A stretch of DNA of 64,000 nucleotides from Rhizobiales bacterium 2SD. Lineage in GTDB: Bacteria > Pseudomonadota > Alphaproteobacteria > Rhizobiales > Beijerinckiaceae. The stretch lies in assembly GCA_005502805.1 (NCBI GenBank), contig SCMY01000011.1, positions 124,001 through 188,000 on the forward strand. Reading direction: 5' to 3'. The position numbers and the translations under genes were made by a program. Shown here piece by piece: positions 1 through 8,218 of this stretch. The first letter of the stretch is position 1, and the number at the start of each line of letters is the position of its first letter. Below the pieces are notes generated by a model that worked only from the letters and a program-made list of their open reading frames with translations, was not told where the DNA came from and did not search any database.

Positions 1-463
1 TAAGGCGAAGCGCCCTCGATGTGCGGCCGAGCACTGGGGGAAGATTGCGCAACGCGCCGAGCGTGAAGATCGCGATCGGCATAATGCCATGGATCGCGCC
101 GAATGCGACCTTGGAAGGCATTCCGATCCCGAAGATCAGCAGGACGATCGGATAGAGGGTGATCTTCGGCAGCGAATAGAACGACACAAGCAGCGGCTCG
201 CCCACCTCGCCAGCGAGGCGATTCATGCCCAGGGAGAAGCCCAACGCGACGCCGACGACCACGGCGATCGCAAGTGCGAGCGCGAAAGCCCGAAGCGTCT
301 CCGCCAGGTGAGACAAGAAACCTTCCGACGCGATTAGCGCTCCCGCCTTGACGACGGTTTCGAGCGGGGGGCGGAGTGCCAGGTCGCCGATCGCCCAATA
401 GGCAAGTTGCCAGAGCAGGAGTAGGCCGACGATTACGAGAAGGCTATTTCTGGCGCTCGTCAT
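1..463 (-). CDS. ABC transporter permease, SsuC/TauC-like (partial, C-terminus off the left edge)
   Basis: Reading leftward from an ATG at 463, the frame stays open to base 1, giving about 154 residues. An N-terminal hydrophobic segment (LLVIVGLLLLWQLAYW) is followed by a periplasmic stretch, then membrane helices typical of the binding-protein-dependent permease fold of nitrate/sulfonate/taurine importers. The start overlaps the stop of the upstream permease gene by one base (TGATG), so the two are probably translationally coupled. It would be the second permease of the importer encoded from 3018 leftward. The substrate cannot be read from sequence. The remaining C-terminal part, including the EAA loop, lies mostly outside the window. 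Confidence 0.85.
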   Translation of the reverse strand, partial: MTSARNSLLVIVGLLLLWQLAYWAIGDLALRPPLETVVKAGALIASEGFLSHLAETLRAFALALAIAVVVGVALGFSLGMNRLAGEVGEPLLVSFYSLPKITLYPIVLLIFGIGMPSKVAFGAIHGIMPIAIFTLGALRNLPPVLGRTSRALRL

Positions 464-1215
464 CACGAACGGCTCCTGCGGCTCAAGAGGCGCTTCTCCC
501 AAGCGTAGAAGAGCCCGTTGACGGCTCCGGCCACGAGTAGGACGAACAGGATCAACGGATACATGATCTCGTTCTCGAAGTTGTTGTAGGCGAAGACGAT
601 CTCGTGCCCGATACCGATCCTCGACATGATAAACTCGGCGCCGATCACGCCGATAAAGGAGTAGGAGACCGCCAACTTCACACCAGTTGCCAGATACGGG
701 CCGGCATGGGGCAGATAGATCCGCCTGGCGGCTTCCAGCGGGCGCATCCCGTAGACCGCTGCCGTCTTACGGAGGACGCGCGGAATGCGGTCCAGCGCAT
801 TGATCGTATTTACCACTACCGCAACGACAGCCAGCATGAAGCCGATGACGATCTGGGGGGCTTCGCCGATTCCGAAGATGGCGATCATCATCGGGTAGAA
901 CGCGTAGACCGGCACCGCATAGTACGCGGTGAAGAATGGCGACATCGCGTCGGCCAAGCCGCGGAAGCGCTGGATTGCAACTCCCATCAGGATGCCGACA
1001 ACAATCGCCAGGGAGCATGCAATCGCGATCTTGCTCAGCGTCTGGGTGATCGCCAAATGGACGCGTCCGGAGAGCAGCAGGCGCCACAAGCCCACCATCA
1101 TCTCGCTTGGGGGCGGCGCAACGAAGCGGGCGATCACGCCAATACGGGTCAGGATCTCCAAAGCCAGGACGATCGCGGTAATCAATCCGAGCCGCACGGT
1201 TGTCGCGGGCTTCAT
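463..1215 (-). CDS. ABC transporter permease, SsuC/TauC-like
   Basis: About 250 residues with five to six hydrophobic segments and a cytoplasmic coupling loop near AAAVYGMRPLEAARRIYLP, which fits the EAA motif of inner-membrane permeases of the nitrate/sulfonate/taurine ABC family. The frame is open further upstream, but the start at 1215 (MKPATTVRLG) is chosen because it lies one base after the stop of the ATPase gene and removes a non-conserved Arg-rich leader. It pairs with the second permease at 1-463, so the importer probably has a heterodimeric membrane domain. Part of a tight leftward operon with the binding protein and ATPase. Confidence 0.9.
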   Translation of the reverse strand: MKPATTVRLGLITAIVLALEILTRIGVIARFVAPPPSEMMVGLWRLLLSGRVHLAITQTLSKIAIACSLAIVVGILMGVAIQRFRGLADAMSPFFTAYYAVPVYAFYPMMIAIFGIGEAPQIVIGFMLAVVAVVVNTINALDRIPRVLRKTAAVYGMRPLEAARRIYLPHAGPYLATGVKLAVSYSFIGVIGAEFIMSRIGIGHEIVFAYNNFENEIMYPLILFVLLVAGAVNGLFYAWEKRLLSRRSRS

Positions 1216-1216
1216 G

Positions 1217-2035
1217 TCAGCCTGCCTTGTGGGAGAGCGCTGCCATCGATTCTCCGCGCAATCGCATCCAGAGGCGCGCTGTGATCTCGCCGAAGCGCGG
1301 ATCGGAGACCACGCGACTGTCGCGGTCGCGGCCCCAGGGCGTCTCAACGACGTCGATGATCCTGCCCGGGCGGGCGGACATGACGCCTACGCGATCGGCG
1401 AGCATGGCGGCCTCGTCAAGGGCGTGGGTGATGAGCAGCACCGTGGCGCCGGTCTCCCGCCAGAGCTTAAGGAGTTCCTCGCCCATGATGAGCCGCGTCT
1501 GCTGGTCGAGCGCCCCGAATGGCTCATCTAGTAAGATGAGCCGGGGGCGCTGCACGAGCGTCCGCGCTATGCAGACCCTCTGACGCATGCCGCCGGAGAG
1601 TTGCGCGGGATAGGCTGCCGCGAAATCGCGTAGGCCCATAAGAGTCAACGTGTCGTCAACCCTGCGTTTGATCTCTGCCTCGCCGAGGCCCGCCCGCCGG
1701 ATGCCGAAGGCAACGTTGTCCGCGACGTTCAGCCAAGCAAACGACGCATCCTCCTGGAAGACCACACCAACACCTTCGGGAACGGCCCGCCCATCGAGAC
1801 GGCTCCCTTCGAAGATGGCTTGGCCCTTCGTCGCCGGGGAAAGTCCGGCGACGATGTCGAACAGGGTCGACTTGCCACAGCCCGAGGGGCCAACCACAGC
1901 GAAGAATTCGCCCTTACGGAGATCCAAGTCGACCGGCCCTAAGGCCTCGACTTTGGTCCTCGCGTTGGTTTCGAATACGCGTGTTACCCCTCGCAGCCCG
2001 ACGTGGACAGGCGCGGCAATCGTCATGGCATTCAT
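1217..2035 (-). CDS. ABC transporter ATP-binding protein, SsuB/TauB-like
   Basis: Nucleotide-binding subunit of 272 residues. Walker A (GPSGCGKST) is at residues 49-57, the signature LSGGMRQR at about 146-153, and Walker B with the D-loop (LILLDEPFGALD) at about 167-177. A downstream LLITHALDEA stretch is the H-loop region. The closest general family is the SsuB/TauB/NrtD group energising sulfonate, taurine or nitrate uptake, though relatives also serve pyrimidine or aromatic substrates. Its start overlaps the end of the binding-protein gene by 4 bp (ATGA), and the permease gene follows after one base. Confidence 0.93.
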   Translation of the reverse strand: MNAMTIAAPVHVGLRGVTRVFETNARTKVEALGPVDLDLRKGEFFAVVGPSGCGKSTLFDIVAGLSPATKGQAIFEGSRLDGRAVPEGVGVVFQEDASFAWLNVADNVAFGIRRAGLGEAEIKRRVDDTLTLMGLRDFAAAYPAQLSGGMRQRVCIARTLVQRPRLILLDEPFGALDQQTRLIMGEELLKLWRETGATVLLITHALDEAAMLADRVGVMSARPGRIIDVVETPWGRDRDSRVVSDPRFGEITARLWMRLRGESMAALSHKAG

Positions 2036-3018
2036 TTTAGGACGCGCTCACCTTCGGGAAGGAAGCTCTCGTCGATCATCTTGCTCCAGTCGATGTCGCC
2101 ATCGGTGGCGCCGACCAGGATCTGGGCTCGCCACATCTCCTTGAGCCCAGCGAGATCGAACTTGCCCGTGCTCCAGTAGGGAAGCCCGTCCTTGGCCTCG
2201 ACCAGGTGCCTGACCGCCTGAAGGGCGATCGGCTGCTCCAGCTTGTAGACTTTCGCCACGATCGCCGCGGCCTCCTCGGGGTGTTCGTTCATGAAGGCGA
2301 CGGCCTTTGCCCGGCCGGCCACAATCGCGCGCAAAAAGTCTCCGCGCTTTCCAGCCGCGGCCTGCGTCGTCACGCCGACGACGTTGCTCATCGAAGGGAA
2401 CAGCTTGTCCGCGGTCGCGATGATCCGGTACTTCTCGCGATATTTGGACAGCAGCGGTTCGGTCGCGGGCGCGACGTCAATTGCGCCCAGATCCAATGCA
2501 ACGAGGGCTTCGCCGAGCCCTCCGGTCATGACCAGTTCCACGTCGGATGGCTTAAGCCCGGCCTTCTCGACGATCAGCATGGCCAAGGCCTGGCTGACCG
2601 AGCGCGGGCTGGAATAACCCAGCTTGCGGCCCTTCAGATCGGCGACCGACTTGATCGGCGAGTCCTTCTTCACCATCCAGCCGAATTCGGAAACGGTCTG
2701 GACGTTGTTGCTGATGATCTTAAGCGCAGCCCCTTGCCTGATCGCGGTTGCTACGGCGATCGGGCTTACCTCGGCATAGGCGATGTCGCCGGCCAGCAGG
2801 TTGCGCACGGTCGTGCCACCTCCCTGAGAGGATAGGATCCCCGTCACATTGCCGTCGAAGAAGCCCTTTTCCATAGCGACCGCGAACGGCATGCCGCTGG
2901 CGGAAACACCATAATTGCTGACGACGATCTCCTCGGCGCGCAGCGTGCCCACGCCCATGGCGCAGATGGCCAGGCCCAACGACAGGCACCGCCCGCGCAG
3001 TCTGTTCATGAACTGCAT
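2032..3018 (-). CDS. ABC transporter substrate-binding protein, NMT1/SsuA-like
   Basis: Periplasmic binding protein of 328 residues. An N-terminal signal peptide with hydrophobic core (LSLGLAICAMGVG) probably ends at LRA before the mature EEIVVSNYG. The body resembles the NMT1/THI5-like fold of SsuA/TauA proteins: an SVADLKGRKLGYSS stretch and a GGLGEALVALDLGAIDVAPA segment are typical of the hinge and second lobe. A strong ribosome site (GAGGGAGG) precedes the ATG at 3018. It is the first importer gene of the leftward unit and lies 45 bp after a class II aldolase gene, which may act on the imported compound. Substrate unknown. Confidence 0.88.
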   Translation of the reverse strand: MQFMNRLRGRCLSLGLAICAMGVGTLRAEEIVVSNYGVSASGMPFAVAMEKGFFDGNVTGILSSQGGGTTVRNLLAGDIAYAEVSPIAVATAIRQGAALKIISNNVQTVSEFGWMVKKDSPIKSVADLKGRKLGYSSPRSVSQALAMLIVEKAGLKPSDVELVMTGGLGEALVALDLGAIDVAPATEPLLSKYREKYRIIATADKLFPSMSNVVGVTTQAAAGKRGDFLRAIVAGRAKAVAFMNEHPEEAAAIVAKVYKLEQPIALQAVRHLVEAKDGLPYWSTGKFDLAGLKEMWRAQILVGATDGDIDWSKMIDESFLPEGERVLK

Positions 3019-3063
3019 TTTCTTCCTCCCTCGGTGTTTTGCTTGGTTGTTCGTGGAGCGACG

Positions 3064-3819
3064 TCAGATGTCAGCCGACCAGTACTCCCAGATTCGCCCA
3101 ATGACGTCCTCTGACAGGTTAACTCGACTGGAGAGCTCGATCTCCCCGCTCGTCAGAGGGGACAAAGGCGCGATCGTGGACGCCCGAAACTGAAGCTCGG
3201 CGTTGAGCCGCAGGTGGACCGCTCGGAATGTCAATTCACGAACCGAGCGGCCGACTACGGTCGCACCGTGGCGACGCATCGTCACCACCCAGTTGTCGGC
3301 GAGCGCAGCCGCAAGCGACTCGGCCTGGTCGACCGTCCGCACCAGCAAGTCAGTGTCGCCGAAATCGTCCCGGCTGTCCCAGACTGGCACCCGCTGTCCG
3401 ATCACCGCACCAAGATGGCAGACCGGCACGATGTCGAGGCCGGCTATGCAGAATGCGACGACCGCTGGAGCGTGATGGTGACAAACGGACATCACGTCTG
3501 GCCGCGCCCGATATATGGCGCCGTGGATCACGCGCTCTGCATAGAGTTTTGCGCCAGTGTCGCGGACCGGGCGGTCGTCTAGGTCGAGTTCCACCAAATC
3601 GGCTCGCTCGACGAGCGCCGGGCTGCGCGAGCGGGAGATGAAATATCGGCCCGGCTCGGATGGATGCCGGGCGCTTACGTGGCCGAAGCCATCAAGGACG
3701 CCTTCGCGGGCAAGTATCCGGTTCGACACGACCAGGTCGTCAAGGACGTCTTCTAGAATCCCACGGTGCGACGGCTCAGCCGCGCCAGCGTCAGAAGCGA
3801 GCGCTACGCTCATCTGCAC
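3064..3819 (-). CDS. class II aldolase/adducin family protein
   Basis: 251 residues with the class II aldolase/adducin fold: an early GHVSARHP motif and a metal-binding VCHHHAP histidine cluster, with a later His (MRRHGATVVG). Family members are zinc- or manganese-dependent aldolases, epimerases or decarboxylases such as fuculose-phosphate aldolase or 3,4-dihydroxyphthalate decarboxylase. This one lacks enough specific marks to say which. It heads the leftward unit ahead of the ABC importer and is divergent from the LysR gene at 4063, so substrate-induced expression through that regulator is likely but inferred. Confidence 0.85.
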   Translation of the reverse strand: MQMSVALASDAGAAEPSHRGILEDVLDDLVVSNRILAREGVLDGFGHVSARHPSEPGRYFISRSRSPALVERADLVELDLDDRPVRDTGAKLYAERVIHGAIYRARPDVMSVCHHHAPAVVAFCIAGLDIVPVCHLGAVIGQRVPVWDSRDDFGDTDLLVRTVDQAESLAAALADNWVVTMRRHGATVVGRSVRELTFRAVHLRLNAELQFRASTIAPLSPLTSGEIELSSRVNLSEDVIGRIWEYWSADI

Positions 3820-4062
3820 TATTCTCCTTCCGGTCTGAGATGTGCGGCCGCACTAGCGGAAAATCTCATTCCTGGCGCTAAGAGGCCGCGTCAGCCATCC
3901 TCTTCTCCGGAATGTGCAGCATCGCTTCATTCGTCACAAAGACTGTTTCACCCTCGCAGTCAGCAAAAAAATCGCTCGCCATTTCTACCCGCGATATGCC
4001 ATCGCCTGAACGTGGCGCAGGACCCCCGGCTCCGAACGCTCCGCCCGGGAAGGGAAATCGAC

Positions 4063-4992
4063 ATGAGGTTCCGCCAACTTGAATGCTTTGAACGCGTGTG
4101 CGAGCTCGGCAGCATCACGCAGGCCGCGTCTACGCTCAATGTGGCCCAGACGGCTCTGGGACTGCAGATTCGCCAGCTGGAGGACGAGATGGGCTGTCCC
4201 TTGCTCAGCCGGACGAGCCGCGGCGTGGCCCCCACGGATGCCGGTAGGATCTTTCTGGACTGGACTCGGCGGACGCTCGACGGCCGAAGAGAAATACGGA
4301 GCGCTCTCGCCGTCTTCCGGGATAATGCGGTCCGGAGAACCGTGACGGTCGGCCTCACCCCGAGTATGACGATGCTGATGGGAGCCGACCTGATCCAGGC
4401 AATCGCACGCTCTCCCTTAAACGTGAACCTCCAGCTCGCCGAGGGCCTCAGCCATGTGATGGTGGCGGGGCTGCCCAATGGCAAAGTGGACCTCGCCTTC
4501 GCTTTCAAGCCGGAGATAAGCGGGTCTTATCGGTGCTCGCCGCTCCTGAAGGATTCCCTCTTCCTCATACGTGCGCCTAGTGACGCGACCCGATCCGAGA
4601 AGTCCGTCTCGTTGCGCGATGCGCTCAGCGGCCGATTTGCAATGCCTGATCGCGACGATGTCGTTCGCCGCATGGTTGAGGACAGCGCCTCCGCCGCCGG
4701 GCTCTCGCTGAATGTCGCCTACGAGGTCCATTCACTTACGGCGATCAAGCAGCTTGTCTCGCGCGGTCTGGCGTCGGCCATCCTTCCGCTGGGCAGCGTC
4801 TACGAGGACGTCGCGGCGGAGAGGCTGACCGCCTCGCGCATCCCGGACGCCGCCTTGGAAAGGACACTGTATGCGATACGCGCTTATGACATGGACCCGG
4901 CCCTGGATGCGCTCCTGATCTCAACTTTCCTGTCGATCTACCGCGAGAACGCCAGCGGCTGGGGGATGGGCGAGGTCCTGATGCTGGCCTGA
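4063..4992 (+). CDS. LysR-family transcriptional regulator
   Basis: 309 residues. The N-terminal winged helix-turn-helix (MRFRQLECFERVCELGSITQ) followed by AASTLNVAQTALGLQIRQLE is characteristic, and a periplasmic-binding-protein-like effector domain follows. The frame is open from 3766, but the ATG at 4063 has an AGGGA ribosome site seven bases upstream and gives the standard LysR N-terminus. Divergent from the class II aldolase-ABC importer operon and convergent with the dehydrogenase at 4996, it most likely controls the aldolase-importer unit in response to its substrate. Confidence 0.92.
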   Translation: MRFRQLECFERVCELGSITQAASTLNVAQTALGLQIRQLEDEMGCPLLSRTSRGVAPTDAGRIFLDWTRRTLDGRREIRSALAVFRDNAVRRTVTVGLTPSMTMLMGADLIQAIARSPLNVNLQLAEGLSHVMVAGLPNGKVDLAFAFKPEISGSYRCSPLLKDSLFLIRAPSDATRSEKSVSLRDALSGRFAMPDRDDVVRRMVEDSASAAGLSLNVAYEVHSLTAIKQLVSRGLASAILPLGSVYEDVAAERLTASRIPDAALERTLYAIRAYDMDPALDALLISTFLSIYRENASGWGMGEVLMLA

Positions 4993-4995
4993 GCC

Positions 4996-5910
4996 TTATG
5001 CGCGCAGCTCGATGCCAGCCCGGCGCTCCATCGGGCGCACGACGGCCGTTAGGTCGTCGATTTCGACCCCCTCAGACTTGGCTCGTCTGTAGGCTTCCAG
5101 GGCGCTGCGGCACGTCTCGATCAGGGCGCTGCTGACTGCGGCCGGCTCAGCCAGAAAGAGTTCCAAATCCTTGATCACGACGTCTAAGCTCGCACCGAAG
5201 TCGAAGGTGCCCCGGAGGATGTGGGTGGGGACCTTATCGCACGTCGCGCTGTTACGGCCGCTCCCGCTGTTGATCACCTCCAGCATCGCCCCGGCGGGCA
5301 GCCCGGCTCTGGCGCCGACGACCATGGCCTCGCAGGCCGCCACAAGGTTGACCAGGGCGATCGCGTTGTTGACGAGCTTCAATGTCTGCGCCCGGCCGGG
5401 TGCCTCATCGACCACGACAACCTTGTTGCTGTAGAGGCCGAGCGCCTCTCGCACGTCGGCGAGATGTGCCGGCTTGCCCGAGACGACCGAGGTCAACTCT
5501 CCCGAGCGCGCTTTCGGTGGGCCGCCCGTAACAGGCGCATCCAAGGTCTCGATGCCATTCTTGACCAACACCTCCGCCAGCCACGCGACGAATGGGGACC
5601 CGCTCGTCCCCAAGTGGACGTATAGCCTCCGCCGCTTGCCGTGTAACAGGCCCACAGGACCCAGTAAGGCGTCATGGTGATGCCTCTCCGCGGCAAGACA
5701 CGCGAATACGATGTCGGCGCTGTCGCCGACCGCGCTTGGCGACTTGGCCCGCTCGATACTCGCCGGAAGACCATCGAACCGCGTAGGATCGGGGTCGAAC
5801 GCTACGACCGGTCTGGCCATCGCCAGCCTCGTCGCGATGGGGGCACCCAGCGATCCGAGCCCGAGAAAGCCGATAGTTGAAACCCCGTCGGATTGTGCCA
5901 TTTCACCCAA
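4996..5910 (-). CDS. NAD(P)-dependent 3-hydroxyisobutyrate dehydrogenase-family oxidoreductase
   Basis: 304 residues. The N-terminal Rossmann motif GFLGLGSLGAPIA binds NAD(P). A DAPVTGGPPKARSGELT segment matches the substrate-binding signature of beta-hydroxyacid dehydrogenases (usually DAPVSGG with A and G at set positions). TLKLVNNAIALVN carries the conserved catalytic Lys and Asn pair. The family oxidises 3-hydroxyisobutyrate, tartronate semialdehyde, L-threonate and similar acids, and the substrate here is unclear. The stop lies 3 bp past the convergent LysR stop. Two in-frame ATG codons (5910, 5901) could start it. Confidence 0.88.
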   Translation of the reverse strand: MGEMAQSDGVSTIGFLGLGSLGAPIATRLAMARPVVAFDPDPTRFDGLPASIERAKSPSAVGDSADIVFACLAAERHHHDALLGPVGLLHGKRRRLYVHLGTSGSPFVAWLAEVLVKNGIETLDAPVTGGPPKARSGELTSVVSGKPAHLADVREALGLYSNKVVVVDEAPGRAQTLKLVNNAIALVNLVAACEAMVVGARAGLPAGAMLEVINSGSGRNSATCDKVPTHILRGTFDFGASLDVVIKDLELFLAEPAAVSSALIETCRSALEAYRRAKSEGVEIDDLTAVVRPMERRAGIELRA

Positions 5911-5961
5911 TCTCGCTACTGTCGCATCCAGTTCCCATCACGGACGCAATAGCGGCAACGA

Positions 5962-6621
5962 TTATTTTTCGCTTGCTGCGAGCGATAACGCAGCTGCTCG
6001 GAGCCCGGTCTTAGGCCTGATCTCGAGCACCAGCTGGACGTCAAGGTTCTTGCTGATCGTCGGCCACGCGTCCTAAAGTCTCGGCGAAATTCCGCCGGGC
6101 GGCATCGAGGCGATCGCTTGGTTGGACTCGCTCGAGTTCCTCGGGATGGCCATGTCCATGCAGGTGCCCATGATCGCCGAACCGAAGGTCTTCAGATAGC
6201 GGTTATCGACCCTGTTGTTGAAGCCGCCATAGCCCTCGGCGTCCATACCGGCCATGCCGCCGATCTGCAACGTCGAGCCGTTCGCTGAGGTTCTTCGCCG
6301 GTTTGTTAGTTGACTAAAAGTATCCTACTGCTCCTTCCGCGATTCGCTTGGAGGTGGGGCGACGACTGTCTGCTGCGTCGGATCGCCGATGATACCGTCG
6401 GTGACGACGCGCTTGAGCTGACCGCTCAAGGTCGAGGGGGCGAGCCGCCCAAACCGCTGCCATCCTGAGCATTCTGGAAGATCACACCGTGCGAGCTCAG
6501 GCCGTAGAAGAGCACCACGAGAAAGATCGCGATGATGATCGGCAGACGGCTGAGGTGACGGACCTCCCGCCCTGTGCCAGGCCCCGCCCGGCGCCCCGCC
6601 GAGGTTCGCAGACTGAACCAC
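5962..6621 (-). pseudogene. trbI: decayed trbI (VirB10-like conjugation protein) remnant
   Basis: Conceptual translation in several frames recovers the ends of TrbI. Near a GTG at 6621 the frame begins VVQSANLGGAPGG, then after a frameshift VRHLSRLPIIIAIFLVVLFY, the inner-membrane anchor of TrbI. At about 6270-6073 it reads LQIGGMAGMDAEGYGGFNN and VDNRYLKTFGSAIM, and at about 6060-5995 ISKNLDVQLVLEIRP, both typical of the VirB10/TrbI C-terminus. TrbI is normally over 400 residues; only about 220 codons remain, so a large internal part is deleted. It directly follows the trbH remnant, as in intact trb operons. Confidence 0.75.
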
Positions 6622-6632
6622 GGCCCCTCCCC

Positions 6633-7104
6633 TCACCCGCACTTCATAATTGAGACCAGGCTTGCCGGAGCCGCGCCGGCGCCTGTCGTCATGTAGATGC
6701 GGCCGATCTCGACAGTTCGCGTCGACAGCCGGCTAGTACCTGCTCGTCCACCGGCGCGAGGACATAGGCAAGCCCGATCGCCCTGGCGTACTTCTTCGCA
6801 TCCTGATCGCTTGTCACGGCATAGCCCCAGGTTCTGAGCGAGGTTTCCAGCGCGCTACCAAGGGTCGAGCTATCCGGCTTCAACACGATCGTGGCTGTGC
6901 CCCGTCCGATCTGCTCGACCAGCCGCGGTACGAGGTCGCCAGCCACGGCCGGGGCGGCTGACGCCGGCAATTCAGCTGGTGCGCTGCTGCTGGTGACGCC
7001 GTCCGAACCGAATGTCTGGCATCCGAAAGAAGGGCGGCGGCGAGAAGGGGCGTGGCGGCGCGGGCCGGCTGGACGGAGGTGGGAGCTTTCAACATCGCGC
7101 TCAC
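6633..7104 (-). pseudogene. trbH: frameshifted trbH (conjugation lipoprotein) remnant
   Basis: A GTG at 7104 behind GGGGAGGG opens a lipoprotein-like leader (MLKAPTSVQPARAATPLLAA). After a frameshift near 7020-7030 the frame continues CQTFGSDG, AGDLVPRLVEQIGRGTATIV and LGSALETSLRTWGYAV, which fit TrbH. A second shift near 6740 leads to SRLSTRTVEIGRIYMTTGAG and a TGA at 6633-6635, again the expected TrbH C-terminus. Length (about 155 codons) is near normal, so this is decay by small indels rather than truncation. The GTGA overlap with the preceding trbG remnant is kept. Assignment is from memory of the family, not from a search. Confidence 0.7.
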
Positions 7105-7325
7105 CCTCCCCTCTGGTTGGTGATTTTCTCCTGTTGCCAGCCGACTCCGGCGCTGCAGATGACGATCTCGGTCGTGGCCGGCGACATCTCGCCGGTTGGC
7201 GCCATGCCGCGGCCGAGCCGTTCGATGAGAAACCTGCCGTCAGGTTGAGCATAATCTCGGCGACCGTCGCATCCTCTGCCACGACGTAGAGCTGGTCTTC
7301 GGGAGCCTCCTGTAATTCCCGATCA
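7101..7325 (-). pseudogene. trbG: C-terminal remnant of trbG (VirB9-like)
   Basis: Leftward reading gives ELQEAPEDQLYVVAEDATVA, then after a frameshift near 7250 DYAQPDGRFLIERL and a C-terminal SAGVGWQQEKI ending in TGA (7101-7103). The pattern of an 'LFVV..AE(L)VNY....FLIERLF' beta-rich end followed by the trbH start through a GTGA overlap fits TrbG/VirB9 in the usual trbF-trbG-trbH-trbI order. The N-terminal three quarters are not recognisable. Evidence is mainly position plus weak motif likeness. Confidence 0.5.
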
Positions 7326-8100
7326 GGTGCGGATGGGATCGCAATTGCGTCAACGTCACGACGACTCGTCAGGCCGCCCGCGCGATCGTGCCGATCATCG
7401 AGGGATAGCCGACCGGGCGAACGCGCTCGAGGCTTGTGAGGTCCGTCGGCAAAAGGCCGACGACAGCCGTCGTGTTCCGACCGCCTTGGGCTCTCGGATC
7501 CGTGTTATCGGCCAGCCGGCGCGGCGCAGGATTCACTCGATGCGCAGATCCGTTGTTTTGACGAGCACGGAATAGCCCGGACATCGACGACTTGATGATC
7601 GCGGCGAACATCGTCCAGGTCGCGTTATGCAACACCTCCCCTGCCCTCCCGATCTCATGGGAGGTGTCGACGCAGAAGCGCGAGCTCTCGACGATGGTCG
7701 CGTGCGGCTTCAACAAGCCTGAGTTGCCGATCACGGGGAACAGGGCGCCGAGCAGCGTAGAGCTGGTCGCCGGCAACAGTTGGACCGAACCGACGACCTT
7801 GTTCCATCCCGAGAGCACCAGGATGTCGGTCGGATGGGGCGGTCGTCGGAGGCATCGCTCTCGTGACCGTTGCGGGCCGTGACGTCCCAGTTCAGGAATT
7901 CGCGGTAGTGCGATTCTCGAGAGAGGTCGGTGAGTCGGCTTGGTGGATTGGCAATCCCTCTAGTCGCCGAGGCCTGCACGAGGCCATGGGCCTGATAAAA
8001 GTGTTAGCGCTCCATCGATAGCAATGCATCCTACTGGTAACGTATCTTGTTGTTCTAAAACAAGAAATGGCCGCTTCCACGGCTAACGAGCCGATCGGAC
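7326..8100. other. degenerate region without a recognised gene
   Basis: Open stretches occur in all three minus-strand frames (for example about 150 codons at 7369-7818), but none matched a family I know, and protein-like phrases switch frame. This looks like decayed DNA, possibly the lost 5' part of the trb operon, but no trbF or trbL could be recognised. A small inverted repeat with 7-bp arms (TCTTGTT at 8045-8051, AACAAGA at 8059-8065) sits upstream of repA. No centromere-like palindrome of the usual repABC type was found here by eye. Confidence 0.4.
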
Positions 8101-8128
8101 GCTATCGACATTAACCTTTCATTAACCC

Positions 8129-8200
8129 AAATTCCCTTGCCGGGCGCTTAGAATCGCGGGATATTCCCGATAATTTCCAAAAATTGGGAATTTATCGTTT
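8129..8200. promoter_or_regulatory. AT-rich operator-like region upstream of repA
   Basis: In the last 90 bp before repA, ATTCCC occurs at 8131-8136 and 8163-8168 and its complement GGGAAT at 8186-8191. A nested inverted repeat CGATAA (8168-8173) / TTATCG (8192-8197) overlaps them. repABC operons are autorepressed by RepA with RepB at such repeats, so this is a plausible repA operator. That is inferred from position and symmetry only. Confidence 0.45.
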
Positions 8201-8218
8201 CTAGTCCGCGAGAGCCTG

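Noticed and set aside
7369..7818. 149-codon minus-strand frame in the decayed region upstream of repA
   Set aside because: No recognised family, no ribosome site, and neighbouring decay. I could not match it to trbF or another conjugation gene.
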